A DNA stretch of 64,000 bases from Bacillus sp. SD088 (GTDB lineage Bacteria > Bacillota > Bacilli > Bacillales > Bacillaceae_C). The stretch's first letter is position 1. The number at the start of each line of letters is the position of its first letter. The notes beneath the pieces were generated by a model. The model saw nothing but the letters and a program-made list of their open reading frames with translations, was not told the DNA's origin and did not search any database. Positions 29,233 through 38,345 of this stretch are shown here, piece after piece. The stretch is taken from positions 38,181 to 102,180 of the forward strand of contig NZ_JADIJK010000019.1 in assembly GCF_017355205.1 (NCBI RefSeq). The letters are read 5' to 3'. The position numbers and the translations under genes were made by a program.

Positions 29233-29478
29233 TTTGACAATAATAAAATACATTCATAATCTGTATCTTACAAGAAAAAACCCTAGTATCCAGTCGCTTT
29301 TTTTCTTTGAATCTACTTTCATTAAAAAATCTTAATCCCTCTGTCATAACACACTGAAGTCCTGAATACCCCTCCCTAACAAAGTTTCCTATTTTTCCTT
29401 TTTATGTCTCCAATTACAATAACTCTTCATTTATCCAACAATATTAAAATGCTAAGATTGATTATGGAGGGTTTTAAT
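29233..29478. other. Intergenic, nothing recognised
   Basis: AT-rich interval between the toxin locus and the DNA ligase remnant. I see no element beyond the SD tggaggg (about 29466-29472) for the ligase start. Confidence 0.4.
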
Positions 29479-30335
29479 ATGTTATTTACAACCATTAAAC
29501 CAATGCTCGTTTCGCCTTCGATAATAATTCCGGTGCAATCTAACTATATCCATCAATTAAAGTTTGATGGTCATAGAGCTTTGCTACACTTTAAAGATGG
29601 AACTATTAAGATATACACTCGTCAAGGCAATGAGGTGACTTATAAATATCCAGAATTACAAAAGCTCCAATTTCCCGTTTCAAACTGCATATTAGATGGA
29701 GAAATGATTTGCTTCGACTCAGACAATAAGCCTTGCTTTGATAGTTTGATGACTCGATTTAGAGCTAGCAAAACAAATAAAATTGAAGAAAAAAGAGACG
29801 AAATACCTGTTCATTTTAATGCTTTTGATATCTTGTACTTAAATGATCAATCTTTACTGAATAAGCCTTTAGCAAACCGCTTAGAAATGCTAGACAATAT
29901 TATAATAAATACGGCCTACCTTTCTACTTGTCCGACTTACTCAGACGGCCAAGAACTATTTGAGCGTGTGAAATTACTTGAACTTGAATATAGTATCTAA
30001 AAATCTCGACAAGACTTATACAATGGATGCTAGACCAGTCAAGTCTTTTTTAAAGATAAAAAAACTTTAGGTATGCTACAGTCAAAATAGCCGCGGTCCG
30101 CAAGCGTAAGTTTGAATGATTAATGGTTGGGGATGATGATCTTTATAAAGGGGTATTGGAATTTGTGCCTCAAAAAGAAAGACAAGCATTCTCACAAATT
30201 TCTAAACAGCTGGTTATGGGTGAGGATAAAGACTATATTTATCTTGATCCCTGTATAAACTGTGAAGTTAAATATCAATGTTTAAGCAAAAATGGGTATA
30301 TGCGCAGTGCTAGTTTTCAAAAAATTTTTTTATGG
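29479..30335 (+). pseudogene. ATP-dependent DNA ligase gene with internal deletion and nonsense codon
   Basis: From ATG 29479 (SD tggaggg) the frame gives the adenylation domain: motif I LKFDGHRALLHFKDG with the AMP-accepting Lys, motif III-like ILDGEMICFDSD and FNAFDILYLNDQ. It stops at 29998. A second part from about 30080 reads IAAVRKRKFE, then TGA (30117-30119) at the place of a conserved Trp, then YKGVLEFVPQKERQAFSQIS, KQLVMGEDKDYIYLDP, SASFQKIFL, the OB-fold end of LigD-like stand-alone ligases. The segment between (motifs IV-V) is deleted. Inactive remnant of a stand-alone bacterial ATP ligase. Confidence 0.85.
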
Positions 30336-30348
30336 AGTGATAATGATT

Positions 30349-30604
30349 ATGTGTGGTCGATTTACACTTACTGCACCGATTGAGCAAATACAAATGAGAT
30401 TTAATATTGATCAGTTTATTGATAAAGATTTGTACAGCCCTAATTACAATGTAGCTCCTTCTCAATCCGTATTAACAGTCATCAATGATGGTACTAAAAA
30501 CCGATTGGGATTTCTCCGATGGGGCTTGATCCCAGGTTGGGCTAAAGATATTAAAATTGGCTACAAGATGATCAATGCAAGAAGCGAGACTTTCAAATGT
30601 CCTT
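30349..30604 (+). pseudogene. SRAP (YedK/HMCES-type) protein, N-terminal fragment
   Basis: ATG at 30349 (SD ggagtgat) begins MCGRFTLTAPIEQIQMRFNI with catalytic Cys2, then NYNVAPSQSVLTVIND, RWGLIPGWAKD and MINARSETF. SRAP proteins shield abasic sites by a thiazolidine crosslink. The gene breaks off at about residue 84 of roughly 220, fused to GH2 sequence; the conserved Glu/His of the second half are absent. Confidence 0.88.
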
Positions 30605-31614
30605 CCCTGGTCTTCTAAAAGCCCTAACTTATATTTGCTCGGAGTAAATTTATTTGTAAATGGTGAATCGACACCTTCAGATGACTATATTGAACGGGTT
30701 GGTTTTCGAACAATCGCCACTGAAAGCGGTAAGATCCAAGTAAATGATGAAGATATAATCATTAAAGGATTCAATCGACATGAGGATCACCCAATAGTAG
30801 GGGCGGCTTTTCCTTTACCATTAATGGTGAATGATCTTGAATTGATTAAAGATATGGGAGCCAATGCGATTAGAACAAGTCATTATCCAAATGATGAGCG
30901 ATTTTTGGATCTATGTGATGAACAAGGGATTTATGTCTGGGAGGAGAATCACGGAAGAGGTCTTTCCCTTGAACAGATGCAACACCCTAATTTTGTGGAA
31001 CAATGCAGAGCTGTAAATGAAGAAATGGTAGAGAATCATTATAATCATCCAAGTATAATTATTTGGGGTGTTCTTAATGAGTGTGCTAGTAATACTGAGG
31101 AAGGCAAAATGCATTATAAAATGCAGTTAGAACAAATACGTTCCATGGATCAAACACGCCCACTTAGTTTTGCTTCCCATCATCGGGAAGAAGAGCTTTG
31201 TTTTGATCTAGTAGACATTGTTTCATTCAATCTATATCCCCAATGGTATACAAAAGAAGATCCTGGTCAATTGGTTGATCAAGCACGAAAATGGGCAGAC
31301 GAACTTGGCGGCAAAGGAAAACCTTTGATTATGAGTGAGTTTGGGGCAGATGGTTATTATGGTTATCGTTCTCCAACAAAAGTAAAAGGAACCGAAGAGC
31401 GTCAGGTTGAGATTATCGAGAGGAATTTACAGCATATATGGAACGGGAGTTTGTTTCGGGAATGTTTATTTGGCAATTTGCCGATTGCCGTGTAACGGAA
31501 GGTGAAGGATGGCTTATGATGAGAGCAGGAGTACAGAACAGTAAAGGAATAGTTGATCAATACAGAAGGCCAAAGTTAGCCTATGATACTGTAAAAAAAT
31601 ATTGGAGTAAATAA
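30605..31614 (+). pseudogene. Glycoside hydrolase family 2 (beta-glucuronidase-like), C-terminal part, frameshifted
   Basis: Directly fused to the SRAP scar. In frame: SPNLYLLGVNLFVNGE, RVGFRTIATESGKIQVNDED, IIIKGFNRHEDHPIVG, the catalytic acid/base segment IIIWGVLNECASN and nucleophile segment KPLIMSEFGADG. Near 31450 the frame shifts; the other register continues GMFIWQFADCRVTEGEGWLM to YRRPKLAYDTVKKYWSK and TAA at 31612. The N-terminal half of the roughly 590-residue enzyme is missing. Non-functional. Confidence 0.9.
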
Positions 31615-31642
31615 ATAGAGATTGAAAGGGTTATTAAAATGA

Positions 31643-31682
31643 AAAAACGGGACAGTCATTTAGAGTGATGTCCCGTTTTTGG
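31643..31682 (+). terminator. Terminator after the GH2 remnant
   Basis: aaaaacgggaca and tgtcccgttttt form a strong stem with flanking A/T runs, so it can act on both strands. Confidence 0.8.
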
Positions 31683-31946
31683 CATTGATCATATAAAAAC
31701 ATTATTGGCAGTTTTTAGTGGGGAATATTTGTTTATTTTATAAAGGACAAATAATATGTTATAGAAAAGATCGTTCATATTTTGAACCACGGCGTATTTT
31801 TGAAACTGCTATGATAGAAGTAGATAAGATATTTATTGCTCATAAACGTATATAGGAAATGAGGTGGGGATGAAAAACAAAAAGAAAGCGCTGTTAAAGG
31901 ATCATTATTTTGGTGAAAATAGAAACCAAAAAAGGGGTGGATTTGT

Positions 31947-32051
31947 GTGAGTAAATTAAAATATGAAACTCTCATCAAACAAATGATAGAGGCACTCGGT
32001 GGAAAAGAAAATATTGAATATGTATTTCACTGTCCTACTAGGCTTCTGTAA
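31947..32051 (+). pseudogene. PTS EIIB N-terminal fragment (glucoside type)
   Basis: GTG at 31947 (SD aggggtgg) reads LIKQMIEALGGKENIEYVFH, then CPTRL and TAA. This is the EIIB domain start with phospho-Cys in the HCxTRLR motif (C at residue 29). Only 34 of several hundred codons remain. With the adjacent GH2 remnant it points to a lost sugar-uptake/hydrolysis operon. Confidence 0.8.
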
Positions 32052-32054
32052 CTG

Positions 32055-32234
32055 CTACATTTTAGCCCTGGCTCTCAAGAGGTAGAGATGTACCGAATGT
32101 AATTGTATCCGCTCCCAGCCTCCGCTTTGCCAATGCTGGGCCAAGCCGGCATAAGAATGCCCTCCTACGATAATCGTTTCCACCGAATTATAATATTCAA
32201 GGTAATCTTCAAAAATTTCCTCACTTAGCGACAT
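32055..32234 (-). CDS. Unidentified 59-codon frame, probably a gene fragment
   Basis: A minus-strand frame reading YLEYYNSVETIIVGGHSYAG converges on the PTS remnant. The GGHSYAG-like word recalls an alpha/beta-hydrolase elbow but nothing else supports it. No SD is visible. It may be a scar of another gene or chance. Bases 32235-32384 hold only a hairpin-poor 3' region. Confidence 0.25.
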   Translation of the reverse strand: MSLSEEIFEDYLEYYNSVETIIVGGHSYAGLAQHWQSGGWERIQLHSVHLYLLRARAKM

Positions 32235-32384
32235 TCATTGATCCTCATTGGAAATAACACCATCCATCGACATCTGCATTGGCTGAAAAGCGGAAAAACG
32301 TCAATTCAAATAATGAGTACCAAAAAAAGAAGGTTTCTCCAATAGAAGAAACCTTTTCAATACTCACCCGCGGTAAAGCTTTAA

Positions 32385-32855
32385 TTATCCACCAATAGTG
32401 GTTAAAAGTAATGCTTGAATTTTCTTACAGTCAACGACTAGTGTCCCTGCAACCAATGGGGCTACAGCAGCAACAGAGAAGGTGGCACAACATGTTTTGT
32501 TATCGAATCCCATAAAGATACCTGGAATTGGAATTGTTGCTCCTTCAATAATAAGTGTGACAGGTGTGTTTATTGCCATGTTCCTTAATTGTTGACAATA
32601 GCATGATTGATCATCACAGCAACCTTTATGAGTAGGCTCAGTAGGGCAACATTTTTCAACTGGCTCTTTTCTGTGTACCGGTTTTTCATCCACAATATGA
32701 TGGTACACATGTTTTTCTATTCTTTCAGGATCTCTACGTCCGCAACCACATTCTGAATTGCGATCCCTGTCAGAATCATAATCTGAAAAATCATTCGATC
32801 TACGTCTATTTCTACCAAAATCTTCTGTTAAGAAAAATTCTTCTTCGTAATACAA
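32385..32855 (-). CDS. Cysteine-rich spore coat/exosporium-type protein
   Basis: 156 residues. The N-terminus MYYEEEFFLTEDFGRNRRRS is acidic then Arg-rich, followed by a Cys/His-rich middle (ECGCGRRDPERIEKHVYHHI; CCPTEPTHKGCCDDQSCYC) and a hydrophobic C-terminal half (TPVTLIIEGATIPIPGIFMG). Cross-linking Cys clusters are typical of insoluble coat proteins such as CotY/CotZ, and its MYYEEEFF start parallels the coat-like gene at 52287, but the family is not certain. The start is TTG 32855 with aaggag 8 bases upstream. Confidence 0.6.
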   Translation of the reverse strand: MYYEEEFFLTEDFGRNRRRSNDFSDYDSDRDRNSECGCGRRDPERIEKHVYHHIVDEKPVHRKEPVEKCCPTEPTHKGCCDDQSCYCQQLRNMAINTPVTLIIEGATIPIPGIFMGFDNKTCCATFSVAAVAPLVAGTLVVDCKKIQALLLTTIGG

Positions 32856-33224
32856 ATTGAATCGCTCCTTCCTTATTCTTCAGCTGGCCAGCTTTCCATA
32901 TTAGTTTATTAGGAAAACAGCATAATGACTGGACAAACAATCTAGGGCAAACCCACATTTTTAGGAGTTTTTGGAAAATAGGTAGCATTTCCTTGAGGCT
33001 TTCTGCCTGGAGAATGGAATGCACCCTTTCTATCGTGAATTAACCCGTCTTCATTTATCATATTAGGAAAAGGAAGCTTTGATTGGACAAACATTCTAGA
33101 ACAAACTCACATTTTTACAAGAAAAGTGGAAGACGGCTGCCTAGGGGCGACAAGCAAATGTTCCTGAATCGAAGAAGGGTATGATATAATACAGTGTTAA
33201 AATTTTGGGGAAAGAAGGAGTCCG
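32856..33224. repeat. Intergenic region with an imperfect direct repeat
   Basis: Two related blocks, about 32897-32967 and 33058-33121, share tattaggaaaa, ggacaaac, tctag and cacatttttac words. A fragment of a dispersed repeat (cgacaagcaaatgttc, about 33149-33164) follows. A -10 box TATAAT (33185-33190) serves the terC-like gene. Confidence 0.5.
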
Positions 33225-33805
33225 ATGAGCCATAATGGATTTGTTTTGGCAGAAATCATGTTTTCTTCAACCGCTGTACTTGCCTTATTAAAAATAATCG
33301 CAATTGATATCATCCTTTCAGGCGACAATGCGATTGTGATTGCGATGGCAACGAGAAAATTATCTAAAGAGGAACAAAATAAAGCCATATTTTGGGGAAT
33401 TACCGGCGCTGTGGTGCTGCGTATTCTCTTTGCAATGATCATTGTCAAATTACTGCAAATCCCATTCGTGCATATTATCGCCGGGATATTACTTCTGTGG
33501 ATTGCCTATAAAGTGTTAGTGGGGGATGATCAGGAAGGCAATCAGACCTCCGCGCAAACGAGTTTGCTGAAAGCGATTGGTACGATCATACTGGCGGATG
33601 CGGTGATGAGTTTAGATAATGTCGTGGCGATTACAGGGGCAGCGGATGGACATATTCCATTAGTATTCCAGTAATGATATTTTGTTCAAAGCTGATTGTA
33701 AAAATAATGGACAAGTATACTTGGATAAGTTATGTCGAGTCCGCTATTCTTGTATTGGTCGCCGGTGAAATGCTGATGAAAGATAAGCAACTGGATCAAC
33801 AATAG
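33225..33805 (+). pseudogene. TerC-family membrane protein (YjbE-like) with small deletion and frameshift
   Basis: Start 33225 (SD aaggagt) leads through typical TerC segments: IIAIDIILSGDNAIVIAMAT, WGITGAVVLRILFAMIIVKL, IVGD-type loop and DAVMSLDNVVAITGAADGHI, with both conserved acidic metal-site Asp. After this a deletion of about 8 codons shifts the frame to a stop at 33672; the other frame resumes SIPVMIFCSKLIVKIMDKYT and ends EMLMKDKQLDQQ at 33803. TerC proteins export Mn2+ or resist tellurite. Broken copy. Confidence 0.85.
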
Positions 33806-34183
33806 GGATAGGAAAAACCCTGGAATATGTAGTCATTGTTTTTTAATCATCTTAGTATTAGGATTGGGTTTTTATAAAAATAGAAAAAAGGAAAATCTAT
33901 AACAAAAGTGCGTGAACATTAAGGATCCTTTCGGGTCTTATAAGACAAATAAATTTTAGTGTGAATTTTGATAGAAGAGTCCTTTTAGGGGCTTTTTTTA
34001 TATTTTTAGGATAGGGTATTCCTATTCACCGTTCGAAAAATTAGAGGAGCCGTTCCTTCCAGCTAACAGCACCTTTACATTTTGTACGCTATGCAGGCAT
34101 TTACGGATTTGTATGGAGGAATGGTGCTCTGCCGCTTCCAATTGGACAGGCGCTCATAGAATAAGAAGAAGGGGGGAGTAGGT
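33806..34183. other. Gene-free interval with first copy of a duplicated holin leader
   Basis: Holds a decayed terminator-like word (agagtccttttagggg..., about 33978-34005) and the sequence cttccaattggacaggcgct just before the holin gene; both recur in front of the second holin gene (37570-37680). Confidence 0.5.
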
Positions 34184-34483
34184 ATGTTTGAAATGTATGA
34201 TATTTTAATCATCCCACTCATTATTGGATTGGTTGAGGCATTTAAGATAGCAGGCGTAAGTAAAAGATTCCTGCCATTGATTGCGATTGGAATAGGGAAC
34301 GTGATCGGAATTGTCTATGTGACAGAATTAGATTTGAAACAAGGAATTTTAGTTGGGACGATACTAGGTTTATCAGCAAGTGGATTGTACAGCGGTACCA
34401 AAAATACGATCGAAAAAAAGGAAAGTAAACGCCTAAAATTAGAAAAAGATGTTCGTGAAATAATCAGAAAGCTATGTGAGTAA
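34184..34483 (+). CDS. Phage-type holin, copy 1
   Basis: 99 residues. Two membrane helices (ILIIPLIIGLVEAFKIAGVS; FLPLIAIGIGNVIGIVYVTE) and a third weakly hydrophobic segment (ILVGTILGLSASGLYSGTKN), then a charged tail extended by KESKRLKLEKDVREIIRKLC. Matches the A118-type holin layout. SD aagaagggggg precedes ATG. A near-identical copy lies at 37703-37948, beside an endolysin; this copy has no lysin of its own. Confidence 0.8.
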   Translation: MFEMYDILIIPLIIGLVEAFKIAGVSKRFLPLIAIGIGNVIGIVYVTELDLKQGILVGTILGLSASGLYSGTKNTIEKKESKRLKLEKDVREIIRKLCE

Positions 34484-34637
34484 AAAGGAATCGAAAATGA
34501 AGAAGGAATTGCATCCGTTGAACCTTGCAACATTCAACTACAATGCAGGTTTTCATCAATTGTGTTCTAAACGTTTCCTGCCTTGAGTGCAGCGAATGGC
34601 ATGAGTATAACTGCCAGTAAACCCCATTAAAGAAGGT

Positions 34638-35102
34638 TCAAGTTATTTTGGCTACACCCAAGGCAAAATGATCCCAAAGGATTTTTTCAATTAATTCAGC
34701 TTGCGAATCCTTACAATCAATAATCAGAATAATTTCGGATTTTTCCCCTCTTAGGAGCCTTTTTTTCTTTTTGAAAATTTTTTCTGTATAAAGTCTGATC
34801 GCGAATCCCAAAACAAAGCCAATAACGGCACTGATCAATCCCCAATAAATGGGCCCCCATGTCAATGTAAATCCGATACTGGCTCCAATAACAGAAAATG
34901 CCGTGGCTAATGCAACTCCGATATCAATTAGGGATGTACCGTCGGAGCGATAGTGGGAATCGAAAATTTTACGTTCCTCTGTTCGATTATCTAATGGAAC
35001 TGCAAATATATTTTCTTGTTTTATGCCTGCTTTTTCTATTGTTGAGATGGCCATTTCTAAAAAAATGTTACTTTCAAAGGTTGAAAGTAGTTGCACATTC
35101 AT
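34638..35102 (-). CDS. Unknown membrane protein with DUF-like stress-type fold
   Basis: 154 residues from ATG 35102, which overlaps the stop of the upstream gene (TGATG). The soluble N-terminus (MNVQLLSTFESNIFLEMAIS) and C-terminus (EIILIIDCKDSQAELIEKIL) flank two membrane helices (LIDIGVALATAFSVIGASIG; TWGPIYWGLISAVIGFVLGF). I do not recognise a specific function. Translationally coupled to the next entry. Confidence 0.6.
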   Translation of the reverse strand: MNVQLLSTFESNIFLEMAISTIEKAGIKQENIFAVPLDNRTEERKIFDSHYRSDGTSLIDIGVALATAFSVIGASIGFTLTWGPIYWGLISAVIGFVLGFAIRLYTEKIFKKKKRLLRGEKSEIILIIDCKDSQAELIEKILWDHFALGVAKIT

Positions 35103-35908
35103 CACTTCACTTTTTGACCTTTTTGGATTTGAAACCCTTTTGCTTGATAGTTTTCTTTTAGGTATTGTCTTTGTTCCCATTCATAGAGTTTGTTATTTTC
35201 GACCGTATTAATATAAGCGTCATACACTGCAAAACCGTAGTGTGAAGGAATAAATAAGAGCCATTCTGGGGTAATAACCGAGGTGGCTTCATTTACTTTA
35301 CCTAAGAACAATAGGGAAACGGCTTCTAGAAAATGTGAAAAATAGAAAAACGTGACTAACCAAACGGCAACAAAAAAAGAGGTCATAATCCTATTGATAT
35401 AAAGTTGCCCAAGACCTGGTAGAAATAACGACCACATGACGGCAAGTAAAGGGTTTCTTTTATCCAGATAATTAATTTCTGTTGCCCCAATACTGAATGT
35501 ATTGAAACGATGTCCCTCATGCTCTGCTAAAAGAAATACCTTATTTAAATCAACCGTCGTTCGATAACTATCCCAAATGGCAAACAGATAAACAGGAATA
35601 TACATCAAGAGCCATCTTGTATTTAAAACCTCTTTCGCCATGTCGATATTCCCTTGAAAGGAATAAATCATCGCCATATTCACATGAGCATTTAGATTGA
35701 CAATAACCTCCCATATAAATAAGGCATATCCTCTAAGGTATTTTGATAGTAGCAGATGACCAAATCCGGGAAAAGCTGCCGACCACCATGCAATGATATA
35801 AGGGTTTCGCAAATGAAGTTGAGTGGTTCCGACTATGCTAACATGTGCTTTATAACGTCTGGCACGATTATCGTTCGTGTAATTGTTTATATAAAGCCAC
35901 TCCCTCAT
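35102..35908 (-). CDS. Multi-helix membrane protein with two tandem related halves
   Basis: 268 residues. The motif NPYIIAWWSAAFPGFGHLLL near residue 38 recurs as NPLLAVMWSLFLPGLGQLYI near residue 152, so the protein is an internal duplication, each half carrying PGxGxL/Y plus hydrophobic helices, as in TM2/DUF5683-like proteins. The third related unit is a fragment at 44385-44560. No reaction known. The start codon ATG 35908 lacks a strong SD. Confidence 0.65.
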   Translation of the reverse strand: MREWLYINNYTNDNRARRYKAHVSIVGTTQLHLRNPYIIAWWSAAFPGFGHLLLSKYLRGYALFIWEVIVNLNAHVNMAMIYSFQGNIDMAKEVLNTRWLLMYIPVYLFAIWDSYRTTVDLNKVFLLAEHEGHRFNTFSIGATEINYLDKRNPLLAVMWSLFLPGLGQLYINRIMTSFFVAVWLVTFFYFSHFLEAVSLLFLGKVNEATSVITPEWLLFIPSHYGFAVYDAYINTVENNKLYEWEQRQYLKENYQAKGFQIQKGQKVK

Positions 35909-36019
35909 GAAAAAATATTTAACGAATATTATTTTTCCCGAAGGGTGTCTTTTTATCCCGAATCAACTGGCTTTTTGCCGTGATCATCGTTCAATTGCTA
36001 CAAAATTTCATTTTATGGT

Positions 36020-36129
36020 ATTTGGTTCAAAAAATAATTGTGAAAATAATGGACAAGTATACGTGGATCAGTTATCTTGGTGCTGCCATTCTCGGATGGG
36101 AAGCAGGGGAAATGCTGATGAAAGGTTAA
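36020..36129 (+). pseudogene. Second TerC C-terminal fragment
   Basis: Reads QKIIVKIMDKYTWISYLGAA, ILGWEAGEMLMKG, stop. This is close to the end of the terC pseudogene at 33225-33805 (LIVKIMDKYTWISY) and retains the conserved GxxAGEM ending better. The rest of this copy is gone, so a second terC copy existed here. Confidence 0.75.
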
Positions 36130-36300
36130 TATTTTCATGTAGCGAGCGCACTTGTTGAAGCGGAAATGCGTAAAGGGCATCCAACGGTCACAGACATTCT
36201 TCCTTTTTGAAGTTATTTTGTATAAATTCCGGTTGAATTGTAAAGTTTAATGAATGTTGAAGAAATTTTTCAAACATTTCATTCTGGAGGTTATCATCTA

Positions 36301-36582
36301 ATGACACAACAAAACCAGCAACAACAAATGCAGCAAGCGATTCAATCTGCACAACAAGCTGTTCAGGCGGCACAATCAAGTGCGAACCCACAACAAATGC
36401 AACAAGCTCAACAACAGCTACAACAAGCTCAGCAACAATTACAACAATTCCAAAACCAAGCAGGAGCTAATGCCGGGCAACAGCAACAGCTGCAACAAGC
36501 TCAGCAGCAATTGCAACAGGCTCAACAACAGGTTCAGCAAGCACAGGCCACTGCTCAATCACAACAAAATAAAATGCAATAA
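36301..36582 (+). CDS. Glutamine-rich low-complexity protein
   Basis: 93 residues made almost only of Gln, Ala, Ser and Asn in a heptad-like pattern (QQAQQQLQQAQQQLQQF), predicting a long amphipathic helix or coiled coil. SD tctggaggt precedes ATG at 36301. A strong terminator follows. Its richness recalls gamma-type small acid-soluble spore proteins, but the protease-cleavage motif (EFASET) is absent, so that is not claimed. A decayed relative lies at 49848-49970. Confidence 0.65.
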   Translation: MTQQNQQQQMQQAIQSAQQAVQAAQSSANPQQMQQAQQQLQQAQQQLQQFQNQAGANAGQQQQLQQAQQQLQQAQQQVQQAQATAQSQQNKMQ

Positions 36583-36593
36583 GAGAAATGTAC

Positions 36594-36626
36594 GAGGGAA
36601 AGTTGAGCGATCAGCTTTCCCTTATT
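36594..36626 (+). terminator. Terminator of the Q-rich gene
   Basis: agggaaagttga (36595-36606) pairs with tcagctttccct (36611-36622), with tta following. Confidence 0.65.
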
Positions 36627-37199
36627 AAAGGAAATATTTAGCAAATTTCTTTAATGCTTTTTAAGCAACGAAATAGAGAATTCATTGATATTAAAGCTAT
36701 CATTACATGGAATCAAAGGGATTTTCAAAGGCTGAGTTCTATCCCCTAATTATCGTTACATATATAAATTACGATAGGATTAATTTACCCTCGTTTCATT
36801 TTGCCATTTCTCCATTTCATCCCCATCCTAAATAATCTCCTCAAATTCATTATAGATTTTCCATTTACATGCTATCTTACTTTTGAAACGTAACCTTGGG
36901 GCTTGCTACATCTCCCAAGGGGCTTCCATTTTTGCGGGTCAAAAAAATGGGAGCATTACTGCCATTTGAATGATTATGATGTCTTTTTTCTTTTTTCCAT
37001 AAAATAATTGACAAGGGGCTGTAAAAGAATGCATAGAATATAAAGAAAATAAAACGCTTTTTCGGCAACACTTATGGCGTAAAATGGCCGTATTCACTCT
37101 AACCCCGCTCCTCTCACATCATATCCAAAAAATAACTTCATACAAATTGTAGCCGGAATCAATAAAACCATATATAAAATGGTCATTCCTATAATTTTC
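36627..37199. other. Gene-free stretch
   Basis: About 570 AT-rich bases. Only a 64-codon minus-strand frame (36877-37071) without an SD or recognisable motif is present. I see no function. Confidence 0.35.
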
Positions 37200-37214
37200 A
37201 ATAAAACTACTTCC

Positions 37215-37560
37215 TATTCCACTCGGTGTTGAAACTAAACAAAATGCCTGGCTCACCATCCTTATTGGGATGGTGGGTGGATTTGATATATTTTTTATTC
37301 AATATGCCCTTTATTATCCTGATCTATTACCAACAATCTACACACAAAAAATTCTGGGGAAATTCTTCATAAAACTTGTTCCTTATGTACATGTATTTAT
37401 ACTCTATCATACCGCTAGAGCGGTTCGCGATTTTAGCGAAATGCTTGCAATTCTGGGCTAGCTCAGGCCCCACTTGTAATCACGAATCTTTTGTTGATCT
37501 TCGTTGTAATATATGCAGTACACAAGGGTATTGTGGTTACAGGTAGAACGAGGAATTCCT
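37215..37560 (+). pseudogene. GerAB-type spore germination permease fragment
   Basis: Reads PLGVETKQNAWLTILIGMVG, GFDIFFIQYALYYPDL, YTQKILGKFF, ARAVRDFSEML and, after a frame change near 37455, LAQAPLVITNLLLIFVVIYA, VHKGI. These are the early helices of GerAB/GerKB/YndE endospore germination proteins (APC superfamily). Both ends are missing. Confidence 0.8.
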
Positions 37561-37702
37561 GTTTTTCTTTAGAAGAGTCCTTTTAAGAGCTCTTTTTATA
37601 TATGACGAGTAGTAGAGAAATAGCTGATTTTTATAGCAGGTAGAGTGTTGCCGTTCCCAATAGGACATGCGTTCATAAAATAATAAAGAGGAGGGAAAGA
37701 AA

Positions 37703-37948
37703 GTGTTTGAGGTTCATAACGTTTTGCTGATTCCCTTGATTGTGGGGCTGGTTGAGGCATTTAAGATAGCTGGCGTAGGTAAAAGATTTCTGCCATTGAT
37801 TGCGATTGGAGTTGGGATCGTGATCGGAATTGTTTATGTAACAGAATATGATTTGAAGCAAGGAATTTTGGTTGGGACGATACTAGGTTTATCTGCAAGT
37901 GGATTGTATAGCGGTACGAAAAATACGATCGAGAGAAAGGGAAAGTAA
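37703..37948 (+). CDS. Phage-type holin, copy 2
   Basis: 81 residues, about 85 percent like copy 1 at 34184 (IPLIVGLVEAFKIAGVGKRF versus IPLIIGLVEAFKIAGVSKRF) but lacking the extended charged tail (ends NTIERKGK). GTG start at 37703 has gaggaggg upstream. It is followed by a terminator and, 380 bases later, by the GH25 endolysin, the usual lysis-cassette partner. Confidence 0.82.
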   Translation: MFEVHNVLLIPLIVGLVEAFKIAGVGKRFLPLIAIGVGIVIGIVYVTEYDLKQGILVGTILGLSASGLYSGTKNTIERKGK

Positions 37949-38056
37949 GCACTCAAAATTGTAATAGATGCAACCAAATGTGGAGGCGAACAATGGCAAG
38001 AAAGCGATAATTAATTGAAGCTAATGCTGAAATTTTAAATAAACAACTGTGATAGA

Positions 38057-38082
38057 AGAGTCCTTTTCAGGACTCTTTTTAT
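38057..38082 (+). terminator. Terminator after holin copy 2
   Basis: agagtcct (38057-38064) and aggactct (38069-38076) form a perfect stem followed by ttttatatttt. Degenerate versions occur at about 33978 and 37570. Confidence 0.75.
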
Positions 38083-38122
38083 ATTTTGAGGGTGAGTAGC
38101 GTTATGTATAAATCATTCAATA

Positions 38123-38328
38123 GAGTGCGTGTTCAAAAAGGAGGATAAAAAGGACCAAGTCGGCTAAAGACGCTGACGTCCTGTCAGTAACGCCGACACT
38201 AGTACATCCTGTACGTCGAAAGTTCGAGGCGGCGAAACAAGCCAACGAGCTTCCACAGGACGTGTCGGCACTTAGTCGAAGATCATTTTCTCGCAGTGTC
38301 ATTTTTACCGGACTTTTTGAACATCCTA
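38123..38328 (+). repeat. MITE-like repeat, copy A
   Basis: About 205 bases bounded by gtgcgtgttcaaaaagg at the left and ccggactttttgaacatcc at the right; gttcaaaaag/ctttttgaac form short inverted ends. The interior carries gacgctgacgtcctgtcag and ccgacactagtacatcctgt. Same family as 39855-40105 and 56482-56728. It abuts the SD of the endolysin gene. Confidence 0.75.
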
Positions 38329-38345
38329 TAGAAGGAGATGGAATA

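Noticed and set aside
36380..36628. Asn-rich frame inside the Q-rich gene
   Set aside because: Frame-shifted reading of the CAA/CAG-rich tract; the Q-rich frame has the SD and start.
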